A DNA stretch of 64,000 nt from Alphaproteobacteria bacterium (GTDB lineage Bacteria; Myxococcota_A; UBA796; UBA2385). The notes below the pieces were generated by a model that was not told the DNA's origin, did no database searches, and saw only the letters and a list, made by a program, of their open reading frames with translations. This document shows positions 50,938 to 59,063 of this stretch, in pieces. Numbering within the stretch: the first letter of the stretch is position 1; each line of letters opens with the position of its first letter. Made by a program: the position numbers and the translations under genes. Location: the NCBI GenBank assembly GCA_020632755.1, contig JACKEY010000005.1, positions 620,001 to 684,000 on the forward strand, read 5' to 3'.

Positions 50938-52278
50938 ATGGCGCGACCGGACCAACCGCTCGTCGAGCACCGGCTGGACGCCGCTCCCGCCTCGGGACTC
51001 CGTGGCTTGCTGGGGGCGTGCCGTGGGCTGGAGGCCTGGGGCTGTCTGGACCTGGGGCCGCAGACCACCGTGGTGACGTGGCGCCTGCCGGGTGGCGCGA
51101 CGACGGTGTGGCGGGTCGAGGACGGCGGGGACTGGCGGGCCGCGATCCGACCGGGGCTGCGCGGCGGGCGGAGCAGCGGGCTTCCGTTCCGAGGCGGCCT
51201 GATGGGGTGGATCGGCTACGAGGCGGGGGTCGTCTGCGAGCGCATGCCCGCGCCACGATCACCGCGCCTGCTGCCGGATGTGGCCCTCTGGCGCTGTGAC
51301 GGTGCGGTGGTCATCGACCATCGCACCGACGCATGGACGGTGGTCGGCACCCCGGGCTTCGCCGACGACGCTGCGGCGCGGATCGCAGCGGGCTCGGGCG
51401 TCGAGGGGCCGCCACCGACGACGCGGGCCCCCGAAGCGCCGCCGTCCGGGCTGCCGTGGCGCGCGCCCCAGGATGCGCGGTATCGACAGGGAGTGCGCGA
51501 CGCCCTGGACGACATCCGCGCCGGCCGCATGTACCAGGTCAACCTGGCGTGGGCGGCCGAGGGCACGGCTCCCGAAGACCCGGTCGGGCGCTGGCTGACC
51601 CTGCGCCAGCAGAACCCCGCCCGACGCGGAGCCCTGCTGCGCGGGCCCGACCAGGACGGAGCGCCGACCTGGCTGTTGTCCAACAGCCCGGAGCTGTACC
51701 TGCAGCTCGGCCCCCGCGGCCGCGTCCGGAGCACGCCCATCAAGGGCACGGCGCGGCGTGGTCCCGGCCAGGCCGGCGCGCGCACGGAGCTCCGCGACAG
51801 CGACAAGGAACGCGCAGAGCTGACGATGATCGCCGACCTGGTGCGAAACGACCTGGGCCGCGTCGCGCGCCCGGGCAGCGTCCGGGCCGCGCCCCGTCGG
51901 ATCGGGGCCTGCGGGGACCTGTGGCACGCCAGCCAGTCCGTGTCGGCGCGGCTCGCCCCCGGCTCGGACGTGGTCGACCTGCTCACGGCGACCTTCCCGC
52001 CCGGCAGCGTCACGGGTGCGCCGAAGGTGGCGGCCATGGCCCGCATCGGTGCGACCGAAACCACACCGCGTGGCGTCTACACCGGCTGCTACGGGCTGTT
52101 CGGCGACGACGGGAGCGCGTCGCTCGCGGTCGCCATCCGGGTGGCCCAGATCCACGGCACCCGCGCGCTCGTGCACGTCGGCGCGGGCATCGTGGCGGAC
52201 TCCGACCCCGACGCCGAGTGGGCCGAGACCCTGGCCAAGGGGCGCGTGCTGGCCCACCACGCCCTGGCGGCCCCATGA
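50938..52278 (+). CDS. pabB: Aminodeoxychorismate synthase component I (chorismate-binding)
   Basis: A 446-residue member of the chorismate-utilising family. Motifs: LSNSPELYLQLGPRGRVRSTPIKGTARRG (PIKGT, the active-site Lys of PabB types), AELTMIADLVRNDLGRVA, FPPGSVTGAPKVAAM and VYTGCYGLFG, HVGAGIVADSDPDAEWAET. It converts chorismate to aminodeoxychorismate with a glutaminase partner for folate synthesis; the glutaminase is not in the window. Anthranilate synthase component I is an alternative, but the PIKGT favours PabB. ATG 50938; the thiE start overlaps the stop (ATGA). Divergent from the pseudo-receiver gene. Confidence 0.9.
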   Translation: MARPDQPLVEHRLDAAPASGLRGLLGACRGLEAWGCLDLGPQTTVVTWRLPGGATTVWRVEDGGDWRAAIRPGLRGGRSSGLPFRGGLMGWIGYEAGVVCERMPAPRSPRLLPDVALWRCDGAVVIDHRTDAWTVVGTPGFADDAAARIAAGSGVEGPPPTTRAPEAPPSGLPWRAPQDARYRQGVRDALDDIRAGRMYQVNLAWAAEGTAPEDPVGRWLTLRQQNPARRGALLRGPDQDGAPTWLLSNSPELYLQLGPRGRVRSTPIKGTARRGPGQAGARTELRDSDKERAELTMIADLVRNDLGRVARPGSVRAAPRRIGACGDLWHASQSVSARLAPGSDVVDLLTATFPPGSVTGAPKVAAMARIGATETTPRGVYTGCYGLFGDDGSASLAVAIRVAQIHGTRALVHVGAGIVADSDPDAEWAETLAKGRVLAHHALAAP

Positions 52279-52916
52279 GCCACCGGCCGCCCTTGCCGGC
52301 AGGGCTCTACGGGATCGCCGACGCCAGCTTCGGCGATCCGGTCGCGTTGGGCGTGGCCCTGGCGGCGGCGGGCGTCGGGGTGGTCCAGCTGCGCTGCAAG
52401 GGCTGGCCGACCGACGACCGGCGGCGCGCCGCCCGAGCGCTCCGTGCGCAGCTGGAGGGGCATGCCTGCCTGCTCGTGGTGAACGACGACGTCGACGCCG
52501 CGGTCGCGGCCGGTGCACACGGCGTCCACCTGGGTCAAGACGACGGCGACCTGGCCGCAGCCCGGCGGCGCCTGGGCCCGGACGCCCTGATCGGACGGTC
52601 CACCCACGACCTGGCCCAGGTCGCCGCAGCGGTGGCCGAGGGCGCGGACTACCTGGGCTTCGGCCCGGTCTTCGGCACCACCACCAAGGCCGACGCGGTC
52701 GACGTCGTAGGGACCGACGCACTGCGCGCCGCCGTCGCCGCGGCAGGCGCCGTGCCGGTGGTGGCGATCGGCGGCCTGACCGAGGCGCGGCTGCCGGCGG
52801 TGCGGGCCACCGGCGCCCACGGCTGGGCCCTGATCTCGGCGCTCCTGGCGCCCGCAGCCGCAGGTCCGGACGCGCTGGCGGCCGCCGTGTCGCGGATGTC
52901 GCGCACACCGAGATGA
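52275..52916 (+). CDS. thiE: Thiamine-phosphate synthase
   Basis: A 213-residue TIM-barrel enzyme joining the thiazole and pyrimidine parts of thiamine. Motifs in order: VVQLRCKG (in the QLR[EC]K position), LLVVNDDVDAAVAAGAHGVHLGQDDGDLAAAR, IGRSTHD, ADYLGFGPVFGTTTKADA, and VVAIGGLTEARL. All match ThiE (pyrophosphate-binding TK, GG). It overlaps pabB by four bases, ATGA, so the two cofactor genes are translated together. Confidence 0.94.
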   Translation: MSHRPPLPAGLYGIADASFGDPVALGVALAAAGVGVVQLRCKGWPTDDRRRAARALRAQLEGHACLLVVNDDVDAAVAAGAHGVHLGQDDGDLAAARRRLGPDALIGRSTHDLAQVAAAVAEGADYLGFGPVFGTTTKADAVDVVGTDALRAAVAAAGAVPVVAIGGLTEARLPAVRATGAHGWALISALLAPAAAGPDALAAAVSRMSRTPR

Positions 52917-52921
52917 AGCCG

Positions 52922-52951
52922 TTGAATTGAAGCGTGTTCTGGGGTTAGACT
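52922..52951 (+). promoter_or_regulatory. Sigma-70-like promoter for the lytic transglycosylase
   Basis: TTGAAT (52922-52927) and TAGACT (52946-52951) with an 18-bp spacer, four of six matches each, within the only A/T-containing patch of a GC-rich gap. Predicted start about 52958, giving a leader of roughly 95 bases before ATG 53053. It lies directly after the thiE stop, so the next gene is a separate unit. Confidence 0.45.
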
Positions 52952-53052
52952 CGACGCGTCAAGAGCGCAGCATCGGCCATGGGACCCCTGGATGGGTCTG
53001 CGGTGTCCGAAGGCTGCGCCCTCCCCCGCGCCTGCTTTCTCCCGAGCTCGCC

Positions 53053-54774
53053 ATGCCCCGCCTCTTCCTGCTGCTCCTCCCCCTCTCGGTCGCCCTCGCC
53101 TCCCCCTCTGCCGAAGCGGCCCGCAAGGACCGCCGCAAGGCCGACGCCGCACAGGACGCGCCCCAGGCGCCCGCCGTGCCCGCGCCCGAGGGCAGCATCT
53201 GGGACTACATCGAAGCCGCCGACACCCCCGCGCACGAGGCCGACGCCGACGATCCGGTGCCGGTCGACACGGCAGCGGTCGAGGCCAGCCAGGAGCTCGC
53301 AGAGGCGCGCGCCATCGAGGCCGGGCTGCTGTCGGCTTCCGCCGCCCCCGACGAGGTCGTCGAGTTCTACACCGACCCCGCCGGCACCCTGGCGTCGGAT
53401 CCGCTGCACCTGCGCAAGATCGACCCGAGCGAGTTCGACATCCCGATCGTCGTCAACGACGCCGTCGTGAAGTGGATGGAGTACTTCACCGGGCGCGGTC
53501 GCAAGTACTACGCCCGCTACCTGAGCCGGTCCACGAAGTACCAGCCGATGATGCGCGAGAAGCTGCGTGCCGCCGGGCTGCCGGAAGACCTGGTCTACCT
53601 GTCGATGATCGAGAGCGGCTACAACCCGCACGCCTACAGCTCGGCCCACGCCGCCGGCCTGTGGCAGTTCATCACCAGCACCGGGCGCATGTACGACCTC
53701 GAGGTCGGCTTCTGGGTCGACCAGCGCCGCGACCCCCAGGCCGCCACCGACGCCGCCATCCGGCTGCTGGGCGACCTGCACGACAGCTTCGGCGACTGGT
53801 ACCTGGCCTGGGCCGCCTACAACGCCGGCCCCGGCCGCATCACCCGCGCGAAGAAGCGGCTGGGCGATGTCGACTTCTGGACGATGGTCGAGAACGACTC
53901 CTTCCGGCCCGAGACCGACAACTACGTGCCCAAGCTGCTGGCCGCCGCGATCATCGCCAAGCACCCCGAGCGCTACGGCTTCACGGACATCGAGTACCAG
54001 GAGCCGGACGACATCGAAGCGGTCGAGGTCGGCCCCAGCATCAGCCTGGACGTGCTGGCCCGCTGCGCCGGCGTCACCGAGGAAGAGCTGCAGGGGCTCA
54101 ACCCGCACCTGCGCCGCTGGGCCCTGCCGCCCGAGCCCGCCAAGCAGACGATCTACCTGCCGCGCGGCCGCCAGGGCACCTTCCTGGCTGCCCTCGAGAA
54201 GGTCCCGCCCGAAGAGCGCCTGACCTATGTGCACCACAAGGTCAGCAAGGGCGAGACCCTGGGCGCCATCGCCAGCAAGTACGGGGTGCGGGCCGAGGAC
54301 ATCCAGAAGTCCAACCGGATCAGCAACCCGAACCGCATCTACGTGGGCATGAACCTGGTCATCCCCAAGCCCGGCATGCCCGTGCCAGAGGCGCTCACCG
54401 CGTCGGCCGGCGGCAAGGCCAGCCCCAGCAGCGCCCCCGCCCCCAGCGCGGCGCCGGCCAAGCCCAAGACCAGCACCGTCACCCACACCGTCCAGAAGGG
54501 CGAGGCGCTGTCCAGCATCGCGGCGAAGTACGGCGTCAGCACCCGGCAGCTGCAGGACTGGAACGGCATCCGCGACGCCAACCACGTCTACGTCGGCCAG
54601 CGGCTGAAGGTGCAGACCACTGCGACGTCGTGGACCAGCTACACCGTCCGCCAGGGCGACACCCTGTCGAGCATCGCGAAGCGCTACGGCGTGTCGATCG
54701 GCGACGTCCAGGGCTGGAACGACATCTCCGGGAGCCGCATCCTGGTCGGCCAGCGCCTGCGCATCAAGCGCTGA
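53053..54774 (+). CDS. mltD: MltD-like membrane-bound lytic transglycosylase with three LysM domains
   Basis: A 573-residue periplasmic enzyme that cleaves peptidoglycan. Signal peptide about residues 1-22 (LFLLLLPLSVALASPSAEAA). The transglycosylase SLT domain has LVYLSMIESGYNPHAYSSAHAAGLWQF (catalytic Glu187) and WYLAWAAYNAGPGRI. After a Pro/Asp-rich spacer, three LysM repeats bind glycan: about 398-441 (KVSKGETLGAIASKYGV), 478-520 (TVQKGEALSSIAAKYGV) and 528-571 (TVRQGDTLSSIAKRYGV). Between the first and second is a flexible Ala/Pro linker. A pre-domain (YFTGRGRKYYARYLSR) matches MltD. ATG 53053; promoter at 52922. The moeA gene begins 10 bp after its stop. Confidence 0.93.
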   Translation: MPRLFLLLLPLSVALASPSAEAARKDRRKADAAQDAPQAPAVPAPEGSIWDYIEAADTPAHEADADDPVPVDTAAVEASQELAEARAIEAGLLSASAAPDEVVEFYTDPAGTLASDPLHLRKIDPSEFDIPIVVNDAVVKWMEYFTGRGRKYYARYLSRSTKYQPMMREKLRAAGLPEDLVYLSMIESGYNPHAYSSAHAAGLWQFITSTGRMYDLEVGFWVDQRRDPQAATDAAIRLLGDLHDSFGDWYLAWAAYNAGPGRITRAKKRLGDVDFWTMVENDSFRPETDNYVPKLLAAAIIAKHPERYGFTDIEYQEPDDIEAVEVGPSISLDVLARCAGVTEEELQGLNPHLRRWALPPEPAKQTIYLPRGRQGTFLAALEKVPPEERLTYVHHKVSKGETLGAIASKYGVRAEDIQKSNRISNPNRIYVGMNLVIPKPGMPVPEALTASAGGKASPSSAPAPSAAPAKPKTSTVTHTVQKGEALSSIAAKYGVSTRQLQDWNGIRDANHVYVGQRLKVQTTATSWTSYTVRQGDTLSSIAKRYGVSIGDVQGWNDISGSRILVGQRLRIKR

Positions 54775-54784
54775 GGCCGGGGGC

Positions 54785-56092
54785 GTGCTGACCATCGCGC
54801 AGGCCCTGGACCGCTGCATGGCGGTGGCGCTGCCGGTCACCACCGAGTCGGTGGCGCTCGACCGGGCCGTCGGCCGGGTGCTCGCGGCGGACGTGGTCGC
54901 GACGGCCAGCCTGCCGCCCTGGGACAACAGCGCCATGGACGGCTTCGCCGTGCGGGCGGCCGACACGCAGGGGCCGGACGGTGGAGACGACTGTGATGCG
55001 CCCGCACCCGTCGGTGCAGCCGACGGTGTCGTGCTGCGGGTCCTGGAGACCATCGCCGCCGGCGCGGTCCCCACCTGCACGGTGACGGCCGGCACGGCCA
55101 GTCGGATCATGACGGGTGCGCCGATGCCCCCCGGGGCCGACGCCGTCGTCATGCGAGAGCAGAGCCGGGACCTGGACGGTGACCGCGTGCTGCTGTCCGG
55201 GCGGGCCGGGATCGGCCAGCACGTCCGCCGGCAGGGCGAAGAGGTCCGGCCGGGCGACGTGGTGCTGCGGGCCGGCACGACGATCACCCCCGGTGCGGTC
55301 GGCCTGTGCGCCAGCCTGGGCCGCCCGACCCTGCGGGTGGCGCGCCAGCCGCGGGTGGCGGTGCTCAGCACCGGCGACGAGGTGGTCCCGATCGACCGTC
55401 CCCTGGGGCCGGGGCAGATCTGGTCCAGCAACGGCCATGCGCTGCGGGCCTGGGTGGCCGAGGCCGGCGCCTTGCCCATCGACTGCGGCATCGCCCCGGA
55501 CGACCTCGACGGCACCCGCGCCGCCTTCCAGCGCGCCCTGGACACCGCGCCCGACTTCATCCTGAGCACCGGCGGCGTCAGCGTCGGAGACTTCGACGTG
55601 GTCAAGCAGGTGATGTCCGAGGCCCGCCCCGACGGCGAGACGGCCATCGACTACTGGAAGGTCCGCATGAAGCCCGGCAAGCCGCTGGCTTTCGGGCGGA
55701 TCGGCGGGGTCCCGACCTTCGGGCTGCCCGGCAACCCGGTGTCCTGCCAGGTCGGCTTCCTGCAGTTCGTGCGGCCGGTGCTGCGGCGCAGCCTGGGGCT
55801 GGCACGGCCCTTCCTGCCCGTCCGACCGGCGGTGCTCACCCACGACCAGCGCAAGCGGCCCGGCCGGGCGGAGCTGGTGCGGGTGACGCTGCGCTTCGGA
55901 GCCGACGGGCTGCTCGCCACGCCGACCGGCAGCCAGGGCTCGGGCCAGAGCAGCAGCATGGCCATGGCCCACGGCCTGGTGCTGCTTCCCGCCGACGGCG
56001 AAGGAGCACTCGCCGGCGCCACCGTCGCCGTGCAGGTGTTCCGCTGGGACTTCGGCGACGGGGCCGACAGCGCCCTGCCCGTCGACCTGTGA
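54785..56092 (+). CDS. moeA: Molybdopterin molybdotransferase MoeA
   Basis: A 435-residue enzyme that inserts molybdate into adenylated molybdopterin. Four family parts are visible: the N-terminal ALDRCMAVALPV...LPPWDNSAMDGFAVRA, the beta-region (AGAVPTCTVTAGTASRIMTGAPMPPGADAVVM), the MoaB-like central domain (VAVLSTGDEVVP, ILSTGGVSVGDFDVVK, PGKPLAFGRIGGVPTFGLPGNPVSCQVGF) and a C-terminal beta-domain. GTG 54785 start. It overlaps mobA (GTGA) in a molybdenum-cofactor block. Confidence 0.95.
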   Translation: MLTIAQALDRCMAVALPVTTESVALDRAVGRVLAADVVATASLPPWDNSAMDGFAVRAADTQGPDGGDDCDAPAPVGAADGVVLRVLETIAAGAVPTCTVTAGTASRIMTGAPMPPGADAVVMREQSRDLDGDRVLLSGRAGIGQHVRRQGEEVRPGDVVLRAGTTITPGAVGLCASLGRPTLRVARQPRVAVLSTGDEVVPIDRPLGPGQIWSSNGHALRAWVAEAGALPIDCGIAPDDLDGTRAAFQRALDTAPDFILSTGGVSVGDFDVVKQVMSEARPDGETAIDYWKVRMKPGKPLAFGRIGGVPTFGLPGNPVSCQVGFLQFVRPVLRRSLGLARPFLPVRPAVLTHDQRKRPGRAELVRVTLRFGADGLLATPTGSQGSGQSSSMAMAHGLVLLPADGEGALAGATVAVQVFRWDFGDGADSALPVDL

Positions 56093-56646
56093 GCCTGCCC
56101 GCCTACGTGCTGGTCGGCGGCCGCTCGACCCGCATGGGCCGCGACAAGGCCCGGATCCACATCGACGGCGTGCCGCTGGCCCTGCGCATCGCGGCCGTCC
56201 TGGCCGACGCCGGCTGCGGGCCCGTGCACCTGGTCGGAAAGGCCGCCTGGGACCCGCCCGGGCCCCTGCCTTGGGTGCTCGACGACGCTCCCGACGGCCA
56301 CCCGCTGCTGGGGGTGGCCGCGGCGCTCAGACATGCGGCGGCGTCCGGCGCGGCGCTCGCCCTCACCTGCCCCTGCGACCTGGTCGGCTTGGATGTCGCC
56401 AGCGTGCGCACCCTGCTGGCGGCCGGCGGACCCTGCATCGCGTCGGACGGTGAGCGGTCTCAGCCACTGCTCGCGGTCCTCGCGACCTCCCAGGCCGAGG
56501 CGGTCCGCGCGCTCGCCGACGCTGGCGCACCCGTGCGCGCGGCGACCACCGGGCTGCCCGTGGTGGTCCTTCCCGCCGACGTCCTCCGCAACGCGAATCA
56601 CCCAGGTGACCTGCCAGGACCGACGCCGAGCGGGCCGGGACGATAA
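56089..56646 (+). CDS. mobA: Molybdenum cofactor guanylyltransferase MobA
   Basis: A 185-residue nucleotidyltransferase that attaches GMP to Mo-molybdopterin. GTG start inside the moeA stop. Signature LVGGRSTRMGRDKA (the GG.S.RMG.DK loop), then GHPLLGVAAALRHA, TCPCDLVGLD in place of CDmP, and SQPLLAVLATSQAEAVRA. The C-terminus ends in the Asn-rich NANHPGDL, like the family's NvNTPeDL. Shorter than the E. coli protein by about ten residues, no other change. Confidence 0.92.
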   Translation: MSLPAYVLVGGRSTRMGRDKARIHIDGVPLALRIAAVLADAGCGPVHLVGKAAWDPPGPLPWVLDDAPDGHPLLGVAAALRHAAASGAALALTCPCDLVGLDVASVRTLLAAGGPCIASDGERSQPLLAVLATSQAEAVRALADAGAPVRAATTGLPVVVLPADVLRNANHPGDLPGPTPSGPGR

Positions 56647-56673
56647 GCGCTCGGCTCCCCGCTCGGAGCCGCC

Positions 56674-57726
56674 ATGTCGACCGCCCTCACCGTTCGCCTG
56701 CTCGCCCTTCCCTCGGCCGACGATGTCCTGCACGCGGCGAGCGACGCCGTCGCTGCGGCCGGCGGCGAGGTGGTCGAGTCCGGCGCCCTCGACCCCGACG
56801 ACCTCGCCCATGCCGTGCTGCAGGCCAGCACCCACCCCAGCCTGACCGTCATCTGCGGTGGCGCCCTCGGCAACGGCATCGCGGCAACGGTCGCCGGCGA
56901 CATGGACGGTCCCATCGCCGCGTTCGCCGAGCTGCTCCGCGTGCGCTGGCTGGCCGACCACGGAGCGGACGCCGTGCTGGTCGACGCCGCCTTCGGGCCG
57001 CACGGCGCGGGTGTGCTGCTCGTCGTGCCCGGCCCGGCCGAGCTCGTCGCGCGGGCGCTGACCGAGCTGGCCCTGCCCCTGGCCCCTCGCTGGCTGGCCG
57101 AGGGCGAAGAAGCGGGATCGGCCGAGGGCGAGGAGCCCGTCACCGAGGGGATCTCCGTCCAGGCCATGGGCGGAGGGGAAGAGCCGCCGACCGAGGAGCC
57201 CGCCTCCAAGCGTGGCTGGAAGGCGGCCCTCGACGCCATGGGCGGCACGCTGGACACCGCCGGCTGGCCCGCCGTGCCGGAGTCCTTCGACCGGATCGCG
57301 CCCGCCCGCAACGTGCTGGACACCGCCGGCGAGCGCGGGCTGGTCACCCTGGCCGATGGGCGCAAGCTGGGCGCCTTCGGCTTCCCCGACCTGCGCCGTG
57401 CGTCGAGCAAGGTGCTGCTGGTCGGGGACGGCGAGCCCCTCGCCCTGGTCGTGGCCCTGCACCGACACCCCCTCCCCGTCGGCGTCTGCGTGCACGGCAA
57501 GGGAGGCGGCAGCCTGCCGAGCGCGGATCTCGACCCCGATCCCGTCGCCGTCGAGCGCACCGGGCGGGCCTACCCGGGCTTCGGCACGCTGTTCGCCGCC
57601 ACCGGAGACACCGTCTACGTCGCCCGCAGCGGCAAGGTGTACTCGTGGGACGGCAGCAACGAGCGCGAAGAAGGCACCGACAAGCAGGTGCTGGCCAGCT
57701 TGATGCTGCGGTGGTCGCAGCGCTGA
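56674..57726 (+). CDS. MoaB-like domain protein with C-terminal extension
   Basis: A 350-residue protein I can only partly place. Residues 50-140 resemble the molybdopterin-binding MoaB/MogA fold: LTVICGGALGNGIAATVAG where MoaB has a TTGGTG glycine loop, then IAAFAELLRVRWLADHGADAVLVDAAFGPHGAGVLLVVPGP like the MoaB helix and PGsP loop. The glycine loop is altered (GGALGN) and the conserved Asp-Thr region absent, so activity may be lost. Residues 145-190 are acidic linker (EEAGSAEGEEPVTEG). The C-terminal part (about 200-350) is unrecognised, with DGRKLGAFGFPDLRRASSKVLLVGDGE and VYVARSGKVYSWDGSNE strands. Its place between mobA and moaA suggests a Moco-related role. Confidence 0.65.
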   Translation: MSTALTVRLLALPSADDVLHAASDAVAAAGGEVVESGALDPDDLAHAVLQASTHPSLTVICGGALGNGIAATVAGDMDGPIAAFAELLRVRWLADHGADAVLVDAAFGPHGAGVLLVVPGPAELVARALTELALPLAPRWLAEGEEAGSAEGEEPVTEGISVQAMGGGEEPPTEEPASKRGWKAALDAMGGTLDTAGWPAVPESFDRIAPARNVLDTAGERGLVTLADGRKLGAFGFPDLRRASSKVLLVGDGEPLALVVALHRHPLPVGVCVHGKGGGSLPSADLDPDPVAVERTGRAYPGFGTLFAATGDTVYVARSGKVYSWDGSNEREEGTDKQVLASLMLRWSQR

Positions 57727-57847
57727 CCCGCGCGCCTCGACGCTCCCCGGCCGTCCCGCCCCCCGTCGACCGCGGCGCGGATGTCGCATCGGGGTGGACC
57801 GCAGGGACAGCGGGTTAGCGGGCCGTCTTGCCTGCCCGGAGCCCCCG

Positions 57848-59035
57848 TTGTCCGCGTCCGTCTCTCCTGAAGCCGCTGCCGTCATCGAGCCCGCCGCCAC
57901 GCGCGTGCGGGACCCCATCAGCGGTCGATCCGTCTGGGTCGCCGGCCTGGTCCAGCAGGGCCGCATCGACGGCGAGACCCTGCACGTGGTGCTGGGCGCC
58001 ACTCCGAGCCATGGGGCCGAGGATCTGGGGCGCATGCGCGAGGCGCTGACCCGCAACATCGAGCAGCTGGGCTGGAAGGGCCCGGTCAAGGTGGCTGTGC
58101 GCCCCGCGATGGCGCCCGGCGTCGGCGGTGGGGACACCGGCGGTGGGAAGGCTGGCGGCGGGCACGGCCACAGCCACGACCACGGCCACGGCGGCGGCCA
58201 TGGCGGTCGCGGCGCCGGCGGCACCCCGCTGCGCGGCATGGAAGGTGGCGGCATGCAGCCCCACGGCGGGCCCATCCACAAGCAGCCCATCGCCGGCGTG
58301 AAGCGCATCGTCGCGGTCGCCAGCGGCAAGGGCGGCGTCGGCAAATCCACCGTGGCCACCAACCTGGCGGTCGGTCTGGCCCTGTCCGGCTGGAAGGTCG
58401 GCATCATGGACGCCGACATCTACGGCCCCAGCGTGCCCACGATGCTCAAGGTCGGCGGCAAGGTCTACGCCAACGCCGACAAGAAGATCGTCCCGATGGA
58501 GAACTACGGCATCAAGGCCATGTCCATCGGCTTCCTGGTCGACGACAGCGAGCCCATCATCTGGCGCGGCCCGATGGTCATGGGCGTCGTGCGCCAGTTC
58601 CTGCAGGACGTGGCCTGGGGCGATCTGGACGTGTTGCTGATCGACCTGCCCCCCGGCACCGGCGACGCGCAGCTGACCATGATCCAGGCCGTGGACCTGA
58701 CCGGCGCCGTCGTGGTCACCACCCCCCAGGACGTCGCCGTGCTCGACGCCGTCCGCGGGGTGGAGATGTTCCGCAAGCTCGACGTGCCCGTGCTGGGCAT
58801 CATCGAGAACATGGCCTGGATGGACCTGCCCGACGGCAGCCGCATCCATCCCTTCGGCTCGGGCGGCGGCGAGCGCACGGCCCAGCGCTACGGGGTGCCG
58901 CTGCTGGCCCACGTCCCCCTCGACATCCGCGTGCGCGAGGGCGGCGACGCCGGCCGGCCGGCGGCCCTGGACGAGCACGGCGCGGGCGCCGTGTTCCGCG
59001 ACGTCGCCCGTACGGTGCGCGAGACCCTCTCCTAG
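57848..59035 (+). CDS. Mrp/ApbC-type P-loop ATPase without cysteines, with a His-rich linker
   Basis: A 395-residue Mrp-family protein. I chose TTG 57848, with GGAG six bases upstream; a GTG at 57794 would add 18 residues and is possible. Residues 1-90 are an MIP18-like domain. Residues about 94-135 form a Gly/His linker (HGHSHDHGHGGGHGG). The ATPase has ASGKGGVGKST (deviant Walker A), GIMDADIYGPSVP, LIDLPPGTGDAQLT and VTTPQDVAVLD. The usual CPxCG bridge is replaced: after ENMAW come MDLPDGSRIHPFGSGGG. I find no Cys anywhere in the protein, so iron-sulphur cluster binding by the usual route is excluded. It lies between a MoaB-like gene and moaA. Confidence 0.9.
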   Translation: MSASVSPEAAAVIEPAATRVRDPISGRSVWVAGLVQQGRIDGETLHVVLGATPSHGAEDLGRMREALTRNIEQLGWKGPVKVAVRPAMAPGVGGGDTGGGKAGGGHGHSHDHGHGGGHGGRGAGGTPLRGMEGGGMQPHGGPIHKQPIAGVKRIVAVASGKGGVGKSTVATNLAVGLALSGWKVGIMDADIYGPSVPTMLKVGGKVYANADKKIVPMENYGIKAMSIGFLVDDSEPIIWRGPMVMGVVRQFLQDVAWGDLDVLLIDLPPGTGDAQLTMIQAVDLTGAVVVTTPQDVAVLDAVRGVEMFRKLDVPVLGIIENMAWMDLPDGSRIHPFGSGGGERTAQRYGVPLLAHVPLDIRVREGGDAGRPAALDEHGAGAVFRDVARTVRETLS

Positions 59036-59063
59036 CGCCCGCGCTGCCGAGGTAGAGCCGGAC

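Noticed and set aside
55800..55815. TGGCACGGCCCTTCCT, sigma-54-like sequence
   Set aside because: The -24 half is perfect but the -12 half is TTCC, not TTGC, and it lies inside moeA coding sequence with no gene start nearby.
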